Origin: Ischnura elegans
Taxonomy: Eukaryota; Arthropoda; Insecta; Odonata; Coenagrionidae
Direction: 5' to 3'
NCBI RefSeq assembly: GCF_921293095.1
Contig: NC_060252.1
Location: forward strand, 44,392,881-44,456,880
Length of the DNA stretch: 64,000 nt
Below the pieces are notes generated by a model that saw only the letters and a list, made by a program, of their open reading frames with translations, was not told the origin of the DNA and ran no database searches. Below are positions 9,283 through 20,700 of the stretch, piece by piece. Numbering within the stretch: the stretch's first letter is position 1; each line of letters starts with the position of its first letter. Position numbers and translations under genes: made by a program.

Positions 9283-10321
9283 TGTGGCATTTTTTAGTGT
9301 TCCCCCCCCCCCCCCCCAAAAAATTTCTGGTACCCCTCCCCCCCCCAGAAATTCTTCGAACTTCCTCCGAACTTATCCGCAGAACTTCTCCCGCCAAGAA
9401 CTTTTCGCGCAAAGGATTTTTCGCGCAAAAGGCCTGTAGCAAAATCCTGTCTCTGCAAAATCCTGTCTCTGGAAAATCCTGTCTCTGGAAAATCCTGTCT
9501 CTGAAAACCCTGCCTCTGGAAACTCAGCCTCTGGAATCAGCCTCTGAAACAGCCCCGAAACAACCCCGAACCAACCTACCTGCAATGCAAGACTTATATA
9601 GGACTACTGCGGAGAAATACTTACTCCTTGGCAAGCAAGGGGAAATCGGTGCTAAGGCTTTAGTATTGCACTTGGAGTGAGAAGTTTTACCATTGTCCTA
9701 TCACTACTCTCTCTCCCTCCAACACCTCACCCCAGTATCTCCTTCCCCTCCATGTGTTCCAATGAATATCCCTCTGATTCAACTGATGTCTCCAACCCAG
9801 AAGTTGAGGGGAAAATTCTGGCGGGTATGCTGTTGTCTCAAAACAAGGGAATGGTGTTTTGCGGAGCGGCCGTTTCTGCAGGAGCAGTGACGCATCAGTG
9901 GCGCAGTAGTTGAATTCGCCTGGCTACCCCTCCACTCCCTGGAAGAATACCTCCCCTCACATCCTGTTTTGTCCTGCTTAGGCAAGCCCTCTTCTGCTCG
10001 TGGGCCGGTCGGGGACACATGTCTAGTGAGACATGGCAAATTTTGAGCAATTATTCTGCTGGTATTTAGCTGGTAATGTTTTCTTTGGGTTCATGAATTA
10101 CTATCACTGTTTTCTGTAATACTTCTGATTTTTGAATACTCTATTTTGAATAGATATCGAACGGTAATAACTCGTAAATTATTTTTGGCTGCCTTTTTCT
10201 TGTGAGCTGTTTTTCTTGTTTGTGGAGTTTTTCCCTGATCCAGCATGTGACCGACGGTTGGAGTATTTCCCTTGTCTGGGCCTACGTGAAAAATCAACTA
10301 GATTTACGATGTAACGTCACA
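9283..10321 (+). mobile_element. solo LTR, 1039 bp, family A
   Basis: Begins TGTGGCAT and ends GTCACA (TG...CA form), flanked by 4-bp duplications GTTA at 9279-9282 and 10322-10325. It is homologous along its whole length, in inverted orientation, to 24615-25578, which has its own different duplication (CCAT). No internal coding region lies next to it. A TATA-like sequence (ACTTATATAGG, about 9590) supports plus orientation. An internal ~17-bp motif (AAAATCCTGTCTCTGG) is repeated about four to five times at 9443-9525 and accounts for part of the length difference from the second copy. Most likely a solo LTR left by LTR-LTR recombination. Confidence 0.75.
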
Positions 10322-10624
10322 GTTAAATTAATAGATGTTTTGGCAAATGGTATGATTAACCATTGGTAATCTGTTCTTTTTCCAGATTAACGTTCTGGGG
10401 GAAATGGAAACGAAAGACCTCGGCCTATTTGTTAGACGAAACCTGTCGAAATTGATGGTAAATTCAGTTGCTGCCAACTTCACCTGGCTTAGAACAACAG
10501 AGATGAAAAGGAATCCCCGAAGGCACAAAAACAATCACTGTGTTAACAGGTATTTCAGGAGGTTAATATAATGGTCAAGTATTTTTCCTATCTACCCCAG
10601 GGAGTAATAATACTTTCTTCATCA

Positions 10625-11160
10625 GTGCAGTATGCTTATTTTTAGATTGCTTGTGCGGGTAATTAACCTTAATTGTTTGATCGTGATGATTAATTGATTA
10701 ATTCTAATTGTAAATATCAAACTGGTTGTACCAATGTGATAGGAAAAAGGACAAATAATTCAATGTTCAGTTAATTTGATGTTGCTTTGCCGCAATTATT
10801 AGAATTCTTGCTTCATGTACATGTACCTGTTTTTACCTTTTTGAATTTGAATGCAGTAAGGTTATTTTTAAATTGTTTGTGCCGGAAATTAACCTTAAAT
10901 TTTTTTTATAATTCAAACGGTGTGTCCGGGAAATATCAAAATGGTTGTACCAGAGTGATAGGAGAAAGGACAAATAAGTCAATGTCACTTAATTTGATAT
11001 TGCTTTCCAACAATTATTAGCATTCATGTACATGCACTTGTTTTTAACTTATTTGAATGCAGTGTTATTATTTTTAATTGTTCGTCGGGTGAATTAGTCT
11101 TAATTGTTCGATTTATTCTAATTGTTTGTCCGGAAAATATCAACTGAATGTACGAGAGGG
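10625..11160. repeat. tandem repeat, unit about 210-225 bp, 2.4 copies
   Basis: Blocks beginning at about 10625, 10850 and 11059 share ATGCAGTNNNNTTATTTTTA, AATTAACCTTAA, ATATCAAANTGGTTGTACC and GATAGGANAAAGGACAAAT in the same order. The third, partial copy runs into the SANT/MADF-like frame at 11140. Confidence 0.7.
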
Positions 11161-11330
11161 CTAGAAGAATGGAAGGATATGACGAGGAGAGGGTTCCCCC
11201 GCAACGGCTGCCAGATGAAGGATAAAATCCTAAACCTCAAGAGGCGGTACATGGAGTCGAAAAGACGGTTACGATCCGGCGATTCACCGCCGGACTATTT
11301 TCTGGCAGCCGTTGCACCAATTGTACCGGA
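11130..11330 (+). pseudogene. SANT/MADF-like DNA-binding domain fragment
   Basis: The frame reads GLEEWKDMTRRGFPRNGCQM, KDKILNLKRRYMESKRRL and RSGDSPPDYF. This matches the second half of the Myb/SANT-like (trihelix, MADF-related) domain common in arthropod transposon-derived and ZSCAN-like proteins (WxxIAxxLxxxGxxRTxxQCxxKIxNLKxxYxxxK). There is no start or downstream domain. The N-terminal edge coincides with the end of the tandem repeat. Confidence 0.5.
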
Positions 11331-11459
11331 AGAAGCCCTCTGCCACTCCCGTGGCTCAGCCGGACTCCCTTGCACCTGTGTGAGTATTTACTCACAGAGT
11401 TGCAAGGTCTCCTTGATAATGACACCAAGTGTCGAAGCCATGGTCGGACGTTAAGTGTT

Positions 11460-12690
11460 AAATTAAAATGTGTGGAAATTGCCATTGTGTTTTCATCATG
11501 TATATAACAATATTCTACAAAATTAAGCCTGAAACGATTTCATATAAGTTTAAGCATTTATAAATAGTGATAGTCTCTAAAAATAGATTGTTTCATGGCC
11601 ATGTAAGTAACATGAAATAGATCAATTTCTTTATTTAGCAAGTTCCTTAGCAGACAGCAACTTTTAAAATGATTTTCAAAACAGCTTTAAAGTAAAAATA
11701 AATGCTTTTTAGCATGCAAAAGATTAATTACATTAAAACATACCATAATGTTAAATTTGTTGTCCCCCATGCATAACGTTAAGTTCGGGACATTACACAA
11801 AATAATGTGCAACTTACATAACGAATTTACCATGTCCTTTCAGAACTAAATGGTGATGATATTTCACTCTAAAAGAGAAAATGAAGACGTAAATTTAGGC
11901 CAGATAAGTCAGGGTCTGCGGCAATTAAAATTGAAAATTGTGCTTAGGGCACTCACAAGCATTTTTATGCGAGGTTGGGGGTGTGGCATGATGCATTGAT
12001 TTGCCGAAGGGCCAAGAATTAGGTTTCTATCATAACACTACATTGTAGCACAGGAGTAGGAGCAGTGATTGAAAGGGTACATTGTAGTAAACAGAAGAAC
12101 AAGTGAAATTTGATATTCTAAGGGGAGAGAGAAGGTTACAAAAAGTAATTAATAAAGTAAGGCATGACTGTTTAACTCATTTGTATTATTTGAATGTTGT
12201 CGCCTCAACATTTCCAGTTCTTCAAGGTAGGGAAGAGGAACTTAACTTCTTCAGTGTCAGTGTGTGGTAGACCTCAGGATTGAAATCATTGAGATAGTTG
12301 TTCTTCATTAAAATCTTGATGATACTAGAATCTAGTCACCTTTAGCCACGACATATTATGTTCCAGTGCACGAATAATTATAGCGTGTTATTTTTGTTAC
12401 TAATTACTACATGGGGACCCTGGTAAGAAAATAACCAAATATGGACTACATGATTGTTTTGTTTGCAAGTTCAACTAAGAACCACAAAGTAATGACTGAA
12501 ACTTATAAGTTAAAAAATACTATACGTTTTCAGAATGTAAATGGAGATCTACATTTGTGAGGCACGACATAGTGGAAGTTCTTAATAATAGTAACATCAG
12601 ACATTTTAGTATGTTTACTGCATTTTATTTCAATGAGTTAAAATAGAACCCAGTGGAAATATTGAAATATTTAATTTTACTAGGTCTTAT
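11460..12690. other. no gene seen, AT-rich
   Basis: About 1.2 kb of AT-rich sequence without a convincing frame or repeat structure. I see no recognisable feature. Confidence 0.4.
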
Positions 12691-12699
12691 AACTATAGT

Positions 12700-13085
12700 C
12701 AACAGGTTCTGCTAGTATAAAGGGAATGCATGACAGACTCAAAGCAAATGATCGTGATGGGTACTTAGAAATAGAAAGGAAGATGTTTAATAATTTTTCA
12801 AAAACAAAGAAAACACGACTGGCAAAGAAGAAAAGAGAAAGCAAAGATGGGGACAGAAAATAAGAGCAAAGACCTGCCAAACTTATGCCAAAGAATTCAG
12901 CTCAGGTCAGTTCTCCAGAATGCAAATCAGGTCCCTCGCCCTACAGCTGCAAACAGACCTTCTGTAAAGCAGTATCAAAAACTGCTCGAGCACTTCCAAT
13001 GTCTCCCCGAAAGGCTGTCGTCCAAGCACTAGTAAAACGCTTGAATGTGGGCCATTCTTATGGAGTGGATACAACAGAGGAATAG
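12700..13085 (+). pseudogene. fragment of a basic nuclear protein with SPRK motif
   Basis: A frame from about 12730 reads MHDRLKANDRDGYLEIERKM and a lysine-rich stretch to a stop near 12867. A second frame (12885-13085) reads QTFCKAVSKTARALPMSPRK and AVVQALVKRLNV. The basic stretch followed by LPxSPRKxxxVxxLxxR is a pattern I have seen in uncharacterised arthropod proteins associated with transposons, but I cannot name it. Two frames imply decay or an unrecognised intron. Confidence 0.3.
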
Positions 13086-13159
13086 CAATAGGAAGAAGAT
13101 TACATGTGACAAGTTTTTATTCCCTTCCACATTGTTTATATATTCAAGGCATGAAAGGG

Positions 13160-13965
13160 CAGTAGCAGTATTTCAATTTAGGGTGCGTTGACGGCTAGGT
13201 CATTTCGCACCCCTACTATATCATTCCTAAACTTTATTAAAAGAAAGCCACTGTACATGTTGACTTCGTAAAATAAGTGAGCAAAATTAAATTTTATTGA
13301 AAATGCTTATTTCCTAGAGGAACCGAAATGTATAATTTATATTGGTAGGGTGGTCTCCTAGAAGGGATTCTAGGTCTCCCCCTAGATTAATCTGTCTCCG
13401 CGCGTCGCGGTACTTATCACAATCTATAAGGATATGTTGAATACTTAACGGGCACCTACAATCATTGCATTGGGGAAGTTCTTTCTCTTCAGTAAAGAGA
13501 AACGCATGGGTCAAAGGGCAGTGCCGTATCCTCAACCGTGTGAGTAATACCTCCTCTCTCCGATTGCTCTGGGAGGAGAAGGACCAAGCTGCTGTTACGC
13601 CCTTGATGCCACGGAGTTTATTATGATTCAGAGTCTGCCACGACTCCTTCCACTATTCTAGTAACGCATTTCTGAGTGAGGCTCTTAGGTCCTCGTAGGG
13701 AACTAGCGTCGACGCAAACTTCGTCACTCAGCGCTTCCTTAGCCATAGCATCTGCTTTCTCATTTCCGGCTATTCCCTCATGTCCCGGGACCCACAGAAA
13801 ACAGATATTAAAACTCTTTCTCATAAGGGTCAGCAACAGGAAGTATTTCCTGTATGTTCGGGTGCACGGGTTAGAAGACAGAGATGGATTGTAGCGAGCT
13901 CAGGGAGTCAGTGCGTATGACGAAGGAACCACCGTCGTCACCTAGGGCTTCTAGAGCTGTCCTTA
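13160..13965 (-). pseudogene. I-type LINE, 3' end and RNase H region (part 1 of split copy)
   Basis: The 3' tail (inverted AGTAGCAGTATTT..., GGGTGCGTTGACGGCTAGG) is followed on the minus strand by zinc-knuckle and C-terminal text (HCPLTHAFLFTEEKELPQC, RCPLSIQHILIDC; CxxC...HxxxxC form) and the RNase H end (FLWVPGHEGIAGNEKADAMA). Frames are broken. The copy is interrupted at 13965 by a complete Harbinger element and resumes at 18855. Compared with the better preserved copy at 51243-52181, the sequence is continuous once the Harbinger and one TTA are removed. Confidence 0.85.
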
Positions 13966-14210
13966 AGCTAGGTTTACACCTGCGAGAAAAGTTGCGACAT
14001 AAGTTGCGCGAGTGGTGTCGCATAGTGTAAACTCACAGATGCAATTTTTCCCGAGAGTTGGACGCGAGTTATTTTGCGAGCTCTCGCGCGAGCCAGTGTC
14101 ACTGTTGGTTGCGACAGTTGGTATGAAATCCGTTTACATGTGACAGCATTCGGTGCAATTTCAACTCGCGGAAGTGGTCTCTCTCCTGCCGTGGTCAGTA
14201 GAGTTTTACA

Positions 14211-17200
14211 ATGCCACGAAGCAGACGTGCGCAAACTGCTGCTGCGGTGGTGTTACTTCATTATTGGCATGAAGTAGATAAAAGAATGAAAAGGAAGAGG
14301 AGTATCTGGGTCAAGGAGTGGATTGAGAGAAGGCGACATTTGGGAGCTTTTACAACATTAATAAACGAGTTACAAATGGAGGACGCTCAACAGTTCAGAA
14401 ATATCATAAGGATGTCTGCTGTAGAGCTGGAGAATCTGCTCAACTTTGTTGGGCCAAAAATCCAAAAACGGGACACATTTTTGAGGGAATCCATATCAGC
14501 GAGTCAGCGGCTGATAGTTACCCTACGCTTTCTCGCCTCTGGTAAGTATAATGGTTTTTTATTCATGATACTGGCCTGATTATGTGTAAATATCCACAGT
14601 AACCAAACAAATTGAGCGATTTTGACCAAAATGGGTATGTGGTTGTAGTTAATGAATAAACGGATACGTTTCTTTTTCATTTTTTGATTTAAAATTTTTT
14701 TTTGCCAGAAAAATTCATTTTAAAATTAATCTCATTCTAAAATTAATCTTAAGAAAACAATGGCTCTATCGATTTTGATTAAATTTAGGCTATGGTGTTT
14801 ATAGCTTACTGATTGCTTAATAAAATGTCTCTAAACTGCATCTTCAAATTTAATAGGAATAGCTAATACTATTAAATTAGTAAAATTGTCCATCCCTATT
14901 CACTTGAGACAAAATTTGTCCCACTCAAATGGTACCATGCATAGCTATATGTTTGGCGCTATACTATCTATGCACTGTATTTGTAATGCAATCTACAATT
15001 TTTCTAGGTGACTCTTATCATTCTCTGATGTACTTATTCAGAATCCCAGTAAGTACCATGAGTATATTCATACCGGAAGTGTGTGCAGCTATATATGACA
15101 CCCTCAAAGAAACTGTAATGAAGGTAAGAGTTTTTAAATTAGCTTTTTTAAAATTAGCCTTGACGTTGACTACAATAGTAACTGACACATTATTACCATC
15201 ACTAATATGTACCTTAGGCCACTATTAGCCGAGGGTAACTAGTGGCCATTGGTGTATCGGAGCATTGGATAAAATGGGAGCTATTAACAAAGGGCATGCC
15301 GAGGGTAACAAATTGATACAACGCCCCATCGGCCACCAGTGTCCGTCACTGGTTGCACTCGGCATTTTAATGTACACGCATAAGCAATTAGCAAAAACTC
15401 CTAATATTAAGTAATGAAATAAAACTTTTTAATAAAAAAAAGGTTCACTGTTATTTAATTATGGGCACGACCCGGGTTTCGTAACTTGGTTACATCGTCA
15501 GGTAACCAAGTTACGAAACCCAGGACGTGCCCATAATTAAATAACAGTGAACCTTACAAAGTTTTATTTCATTACTTCCAATATGGAGAGGCTTCACAAA
15601 GTAAAGCCGGAAGTTATTAGTCCTAATATTAAGCTGTCAAAACAATTTGGGTTCTTAAAAATAATTTGACATTTTTAGGTTTTTAAGTTCAACACGAAAT
15701 TTTACTGCATATAGTTTAGAACATTTTTAGAAAACTTTATATTTTAAGCGTAGTTACATTTATCTTAGGAAGTAGCATTGTAACCACTCAGTTGTAGCAA
15801 AGATGATTCATGTTCTGGGTGTTCCTGCTGACCCATTTGTTGGATCGAGCGTTGAACTTCGTACTGGTGCTGCTCTGAATATGAAGATGAAGAAGAGCCT
15901 TCACTGATATGAGGAGATGGGGAAGCCTGTGCAGCAGTTGGTTGGGAATAAGTAAAATTTAGGGGTCTATTATGCTTGTAGACTACACCAAGTGCTTCAG
16001 CTTCTCCTATGTTCGTAATTGCTTCCATAACAATTTGTTTAAAAGCACGTTTATTGGCTGGGTTTTTTATCTGTCGCAGTTCTGAGGCACAAAAATCCCC
16101 AAATACTTGTTCCTCATCATTTGCCTGATTGAGTTGGCGCATTGCCTGTTGAACATAAAGAGGCATTTCTTGAGAAGGTTTTAATTTTTTCTTCTTGATT
16201 GCAGGGGCTTGCATTTCTTCCTCCGTATCTTCTTGGCGCTGAATCGTTGATGTGCCAGAATCATCAACATATTCTTCGTCAGATCCATTCCCTTGCATTA
16301 CGTCATTGCTCTGCTTGGATTTAATTGTCTGGAAAGAACAAGAATATGTTGCTCTTAGTGTTTACTTCTTATTAAGTAGTGTATTTCTATGAAAACGTTT
16401 CGGTGGGGTTAAATTTGTCTACTAATAAATTTGTCCCAGCTACGGCAGATCCTTAACACAAATATTATGGTAAAATATCTCAAGTTATTATGTACAAGGA
16501 TGAGGAGCCACCAGGATTTTCAAGGATACTAATTTATTTCGTAATTTATACCCCCAAAACCCCCCAAAAATGAGGTGCAAGTAGAATGTTGACAGTGTCT
16601 TCTTGTTTCAGATGCCTGGAAGCAAAGAAAAATGGATACAAATCGCCGAAGGTTTTGAAACCACATGGGATTTTCCTAATTGTATTGGTGCCCTCGATGG
16701 AAAACATATCGTAATGCAAGCACCTCCAAATAGTGGAAGTTTGTACTTCAACTACAAAGGGACACACAGCATTGTCTTGCTCGCAATGGTCGATAGTTGT
16801 TACAAGTTTATCTACATCGATGTTGGCTGCTATGGTAGAATTAGTGATGGAGGGGTATTTAACAATAGTTCCCTAAAAACAGGCATTGTGAACGGCGCGT
16901 TAAATTTACCAAATCGTTCTGCATTGAAAGGACGGCAGTCTCCATTGCCATATGTTGTCGTTGCTGACGATGCTTTTGCATTAAGTACCTACTTAATGAA
17001 ACCGTACCCGTTTCGCAACCCAGCTATGAAGCAACGTGTGTACAATTATCGGCTATCTCGATGCAGAAGAATAGTTGAAAATGTATTTGGCTTGGTCGCA
17101 AACAGATTTAGAGTTTTGCGAAAGCCCATGCTTTTACATCCTGAAAGAGTAAAGACTGTTGTGTTGGCAATATGCACGTTGCATAATTATCTGATGGAAG

Positions 17201-17442
17201 GAAAGGAGTCCGTTAAAAGATATGCCCCCGTAGGAACTTTTGACGTGGAAGCCACAGATACTGGCATTGTCGCTGATGGATCCTGGCGTTCAGAAGAGGG
17301 TATACCTGATAGGAACTTAATTCCTCTACAAACAACACAAAGTAGAAACCATCCAAAAGCTGCAGAACTAGTTCGTACAGAATTCACTGAGTACTTCTCA
17401 TCTCCCCAAGGGAAGGTTCACTGGCAGTATAGGCATATTTAG
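14211..17442 (+). CDS. Harbinger transposase (HARBI1-like), three exons, intact
   Basis: Exons 14211-14541, 15008-15123 and 16612-17442 join in frame (1278 nt, 425 aa) with GT-AG boundaries. The N-terminus MPRSRRAQTAAAVVLLHYW is followed by the helix-turn-helix-like region (WVKEWIERRRHLGAF, LNFVGPKIQKRDTFLRESIS, LIVTLRFLASG). Exon 3 carries the catalytic core: FPNCIGALDGKH (first Asp), VVVADDAFAL (second Asp), YNYRLSRCRRIVENVFG (Glu). The protein ends EYFSSPQGKVHWQYRHI. It would cut and paste the element at TWA sites together with the MADF/BESS partner at 15765-18552. Start chosen at the first ATG, 245 bp inside the left TIR. Confidence 0.92.
15410..15577. repeat. long foldback (arms about 75-80 bp) in transposase intron
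   Basis: From AAGTAATGAAATAAAAC (left) to GTTTTATTTCATTACTT (right) the sequence is an inverted repeat centred near 15497. The inner 30 bp on each side (starting AAGGTTCACTGTTATTTAAT) and the GGGTTTCGTAACTTGGTTAC segment are perfect; the loop is about 8 nt (ATCGTCAG). It lies between transposase exon 2 and the partner's exon 2. Confidence 0.9.
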
Positions 17443-18552
17443 GAGTTTGGCATCAAGGAACAAAACAGCAAGGCGCTGGACAATTTTTGAAAATAGTTTT
17501 TTTGTACTCTACCAGTGGGAATAATGTAGTTTTATATGTTTATATGTTTTTATAGCTGTTATTAGCCTAGTAACTAATGAAACAAACAGTACACAGATAC
17601 GATACTTAAAATTATTTAGAATGCATTGGTATTCTTTAATTGTGGAGGTAAAAACTTTGCTATAGCTACTAAAGGCTTGATGTAAAAAATTGATAGTAAA
17701 AAATTGATAGCAATAAATGTAATTTTTCAAGTGCATTTTTAAATGTGTTTTGTGTGTCTCTTAAATTTCATATTATAGCGAATTATGTGATTTAGCTGAA
17801 CATCTGGCCACGAATGTATATATTAGACATTATTTAATAATTATTGTTGTACTGAATTAATAAATACCAAAACATCAAAAAAGGTGCAGAACTAAATATG
17901 GTAGTTATTTTTGATAATTCTATTTGCAAATAATTTAATATATAGATGACCTCAAACTAAAAATGTGGTGGTAGTTACAAAAGACAGTAAAACACGTTTG
18001 ATTTTTTAGTGTTTTTTGTATTTTTTCATTTTGCAAGAAATGAATATGCTCTTCAATAAAAATTTAATGAAAACCGCAATTATCTTACGCTTTATGAACG
18101 TCACCTTCACCCCACCAAAACGTTCCCTTTCACGGAACAGTAAAAATGTATAGTACATGAATATAAATAGCATGTTTACTTACCAAAGTACTGGATGTTG
18201 TGGGCAAGTTCACTTGAATAAATTTCAGCGCAGCAAAATATGGCCAGTTAGACACGTATACTTCATCCGTTGACTGCCCTGACATTTTCTTCCTAATCTT
18301 CTTCAGCTCGGAATTATATTGACTTCGTAAGTTGTGAAGTTTCCTTTGAACTTCAGTTTGATCTATTTTCAGCCTTTTGCTGATGTCACGCAGAGCTTCC
18401 TGTTTTTTCACTCTGTTTCTATATTCTTTCAATGTCACGTTCCATAGTAACTCACTTTCTTCATACAACGAAATAAGTCTTTTAGTCTCTAAGTCCGACC
18501 ATTTCTTGCTTCCTTGCTCAAGGCAATTTTCCATCTCGTTCCCTTCATCCAT
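15765..18552 (-). CDS. Harbinger partner protein (MADF + BESS), two exons, intact
   Basis: Exon 1 (18552-18184) starts MDEGNEMENCLEQGSKKW and holds a MADF domain: LETKRLISLYEESELLWNVT, EALRDISKRLKID, VQRKLHNLRSQYNSELKKI and WPYFAALKFI. Exon 2 (16328-15765) joins in phase, carries acidic and lysine-rich stretches (EDTEEEMQ, KKKKLK, a likely NLS) and a BESS-type motif (VFGDFCASELRQIKNPANKR), then a Ser/Gln-rich tail ending GYNATS. In Harbingers this protein binds the TIRs and helps the transposase enter the nucleus. It faces the transposase gene, so the two transcripts overlap in opposite orientation. Confidence 0.88.
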
Positions 18553-18854
18553 TGTAAAAACACAACACAATAAACGAACCAAAAACAACTAATTACGGGA
18601 GGCTCGAGTGAGAACGCAACCACACTTCAGCCCAACTCGCACAAAAGTGTCGGGAAATATCTCCCACGGTTTGATCAGGCGACAGTGCGAGCGCGAGACA
18701 TTGTTAGAGCTAAGTTTCATGTTTAGACCTGCGAGTCGAAGTGTCAGACACTCCGCCGCCCAGCTCGCGACACTGCTCGCCGACCCGTTTGCACTTGCAA
18801 TTTTGACTGTCAGACAGTAAACTCGCGCAATTTCTCGCAGGTGTAAACCTAGCT

Positions 18855-20035
18855 TTATAGCATAAAGATCCGCCGGGTACACATTACACACCGCATGCAA
18901 CTTCGCCCTGATGTCCCCGTGGAGGGGGGAGAAAGCTGCACATGCACAAGCAGAGAAACCCTTCGAACCGTCTGTGTAAACGGGGGTAAGGTTGGGGGAT
19001 TCCATCGAAACATGGCAAAAAGACGCTGGTATTCCGAGGGAGTAGTGGACAACTTCGATCGAGATCGTAAAAACATATTAACCACCGGAGTGGGAGTTAT
19101 CCAAGGGGGGTGTTTCGAGTACGAATCAGGATGCACTTCGGGCAGCCCGAAATCGCATCCGAGAATAAAATTGTTAAAACGGACGCTTACTGGCCTGGTT
19201 TCTCTAGTCCTTTGGTTAAAAACAGTAATAAAACGGGGTTTAAAAAGTATGCTATAACATGGATGACTCGTCATTGCTTACATTTTTGAGACAACGAAAA
19301 AGCAGCCAGGTCCTTCAACAGCATGAGGGGGCTCACCTGCATCGGAATAGATGCTAGGGACCGGGCTGGTCCAATACGCCCCTCACGCTTTGATTGGATA
19401 GACGCAGCGCTGCGTTCTGCACTGAATTCAGTGCTCTCAAGTATGTCTCGCGAGCGGACGTATACACGAATGAGCCGTAGTCCAATTTCGACCGCACCAG
19501 TGTGCGGTAAAGTAAAATTTAGGTGGTTCGATCAGTCCCCAAGATGCGTGGCTTAAAAACTTTAAAACGTTCAACGACTTTAAACGGTCCACCTTCAAAG
19601 TATTAATATGCTCTCTCCAGTTGAGTTTGTGGTCGAGGGTCATCCCATGGAAACGGACAGATTCCACAAATGGGAGGTTTCTTCCGCCAAGGTGCAACGT
19701 AGGATTTACATAGACGTCTCGGGTGCGTTTAAGTGAATATACTTAGTCTTCTGCGAAGAAAATTGGAAGCCATTTATTTGGGTACATTTGTAGAGTTTGT
19801 CAATAGTGAGTTGCACCATGCGCGATGCATTCACGACCCTGGATGACCTGCATAAGATCACAAGGCCATCCACAAACAGTTACCCTATCACTGGCTCCTG
19901 TATGCAGTTCGCAATATCATTGATCGCATTAGCGAACAGCATCACGCTCAAGACGGAGCCTTGAGGAACTCCGTTGTTAGGGGGACAAAAATTTTGATAA
20001 AGTCTGACCAGTCCTGACTGAAATAACACGGTTCG
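18855..20035 (-). pseudogene. I-type LINE, RNase H start and reverse transcriptase (part 2 of split copy)
   Basis: Continuing the copy from 13160-13965, the minus strand shows the RNase H start (VYTDGSKG, AVCNVYPADLYAIK), the connection region (KPRFITVFNQRTRETRP), the RT thumb (VESVRFHGMTLDHKLNWREH, LKSLNVLKFLSHASWG) and, near 19850-19990, NNGVPQGSVLSVMLFANAIN followed by LFVDGLVIL. The last is the RT active site where FADD would be expected, so the motif is mutated. Frames are interrupted. The 5' end is lost near 20035. Confidence 0.8.
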
Positions 20036-20039
20036 TTAA

Positions 20040-20400
20040 AATATTTGTATAAAATGGGCAAATTGCCACCAAAACAGGCGAGCACACAGGATTGGCCCAC
20101 ACCGTGCCTCCAACGATTCCTAGAGGCCCATCATAGTGAGATTCCTTTCATACCAAGAGAGAGATAAAGTGTGGAGTGTAAAGAGGAATCTCAAGGCGAC
20201 GGGCTTCCTAATTACGGAGTCTCTTACTGCCACCCGCAAGAAGATTCTTCACGAAGCGAAGAACTGGGTAGGGACCAGTAATGTTTGGACCTAAGATGGA
20301 AAAATAGTCATCTTACGAGAAAATGGGTCGAAGGCTTTCATATCTTCAACGAGGGACCTTCAAAGGGAAAAGGGGAGGTTAAACGAAATAATCAACCGAC
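20040..20400 (+). pseudogene. LINE ORF1 fragment with FP-C-like domain
   Basis: The plus strand reads NLKATGFLITESLTATRKKI, LHEAKNWVGTSNVWT, a stop, DGKIVILRENGSKAFI and SSTRDLQREKGRL. This resembles the Baculovirus-FP-like C-terminal domain in ORF1 proteins of some arthropod LINEs (INExLTxxxxxLxxxA+...WxxDGKIxxRxxxxxxxxxIxSxxDL). It is on the opposite strand from the neighbouring LINE and has at least one stop, so it is a separate remnant. Confidence 0.5.
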
Positions 20401-20540
20401 GACGGAGCTTTTTGCTATGTTGTGAGAGTTGAGCAAACAGGCATGAGAAAGGGTATTTTCTTGACTCTCGTTCCTGTTAGTCCTTCTCAATTTAAAACAT
20501 AGTTCCTGGTGCATTGATCACTGTTGAGCGAGTTCCAATG

Positions 20541-20700
20541 AGTGTCTAGTCATCCCTGTTCCTGAGTGTCTAGTCATCCCTGTTCCTGAGTGTCTAGTCA
20601 TTCCTGTTCCTGAGTGTCTAGTCATTCCTGTTCCTGAGTGTCTAGTCATCCCTGTTCCTGAGTGTCCAGTCATCCCTGTTTCTGAGTCACCAGTCAGCCC
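20541..20700. repeat. 24-bp minisatellite, about 6 copies
   Basis: GAGTGTCTAGTCATCCCTGT followed by TCCT repeats about six times with small changes (20541-20690), ending in diverged units. Translating the minus strand gives a GTGMTRHS repeat, but there is no other sign of coding. Confidence 0.85.

Larger units (their letters stand above)
13966..18854 (+). mobile_element. complete PIF/Harbinger transposon, 4889 bp
   Basis: The left end (13966, AGCTAGGTTTACACCTGCG...) and right end (18854) are inverted repeats identical over 24 bp. The flanks are TTA (13963-13965) and TTA (18855-18857), the 3-bp duplication expected for PIF/Harbinger. The empty site is visible in the LINE at 51243-52181 (GTCCTTATGGCATAAAG). 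It encodes the two classic proteins in convergent orientation: a DDE transposase (+, three exons) and a MADF/BESS partner (-, two exons), the partner's second exon lying inside the transposase's second intron. Both frames are open, so this is a candidate autonomous copy. Confidence 0.92.

Noticed and set aside
9283-10321. TIR DNA transposon with TGTGGC/GCCACA ends
   Set aside because: Considered because of the short inverted ends and 4-bp duplications, but TG...CA form, TATA-like site and lack of longer TIRs fit a solo LTR better. Not fully excluded.
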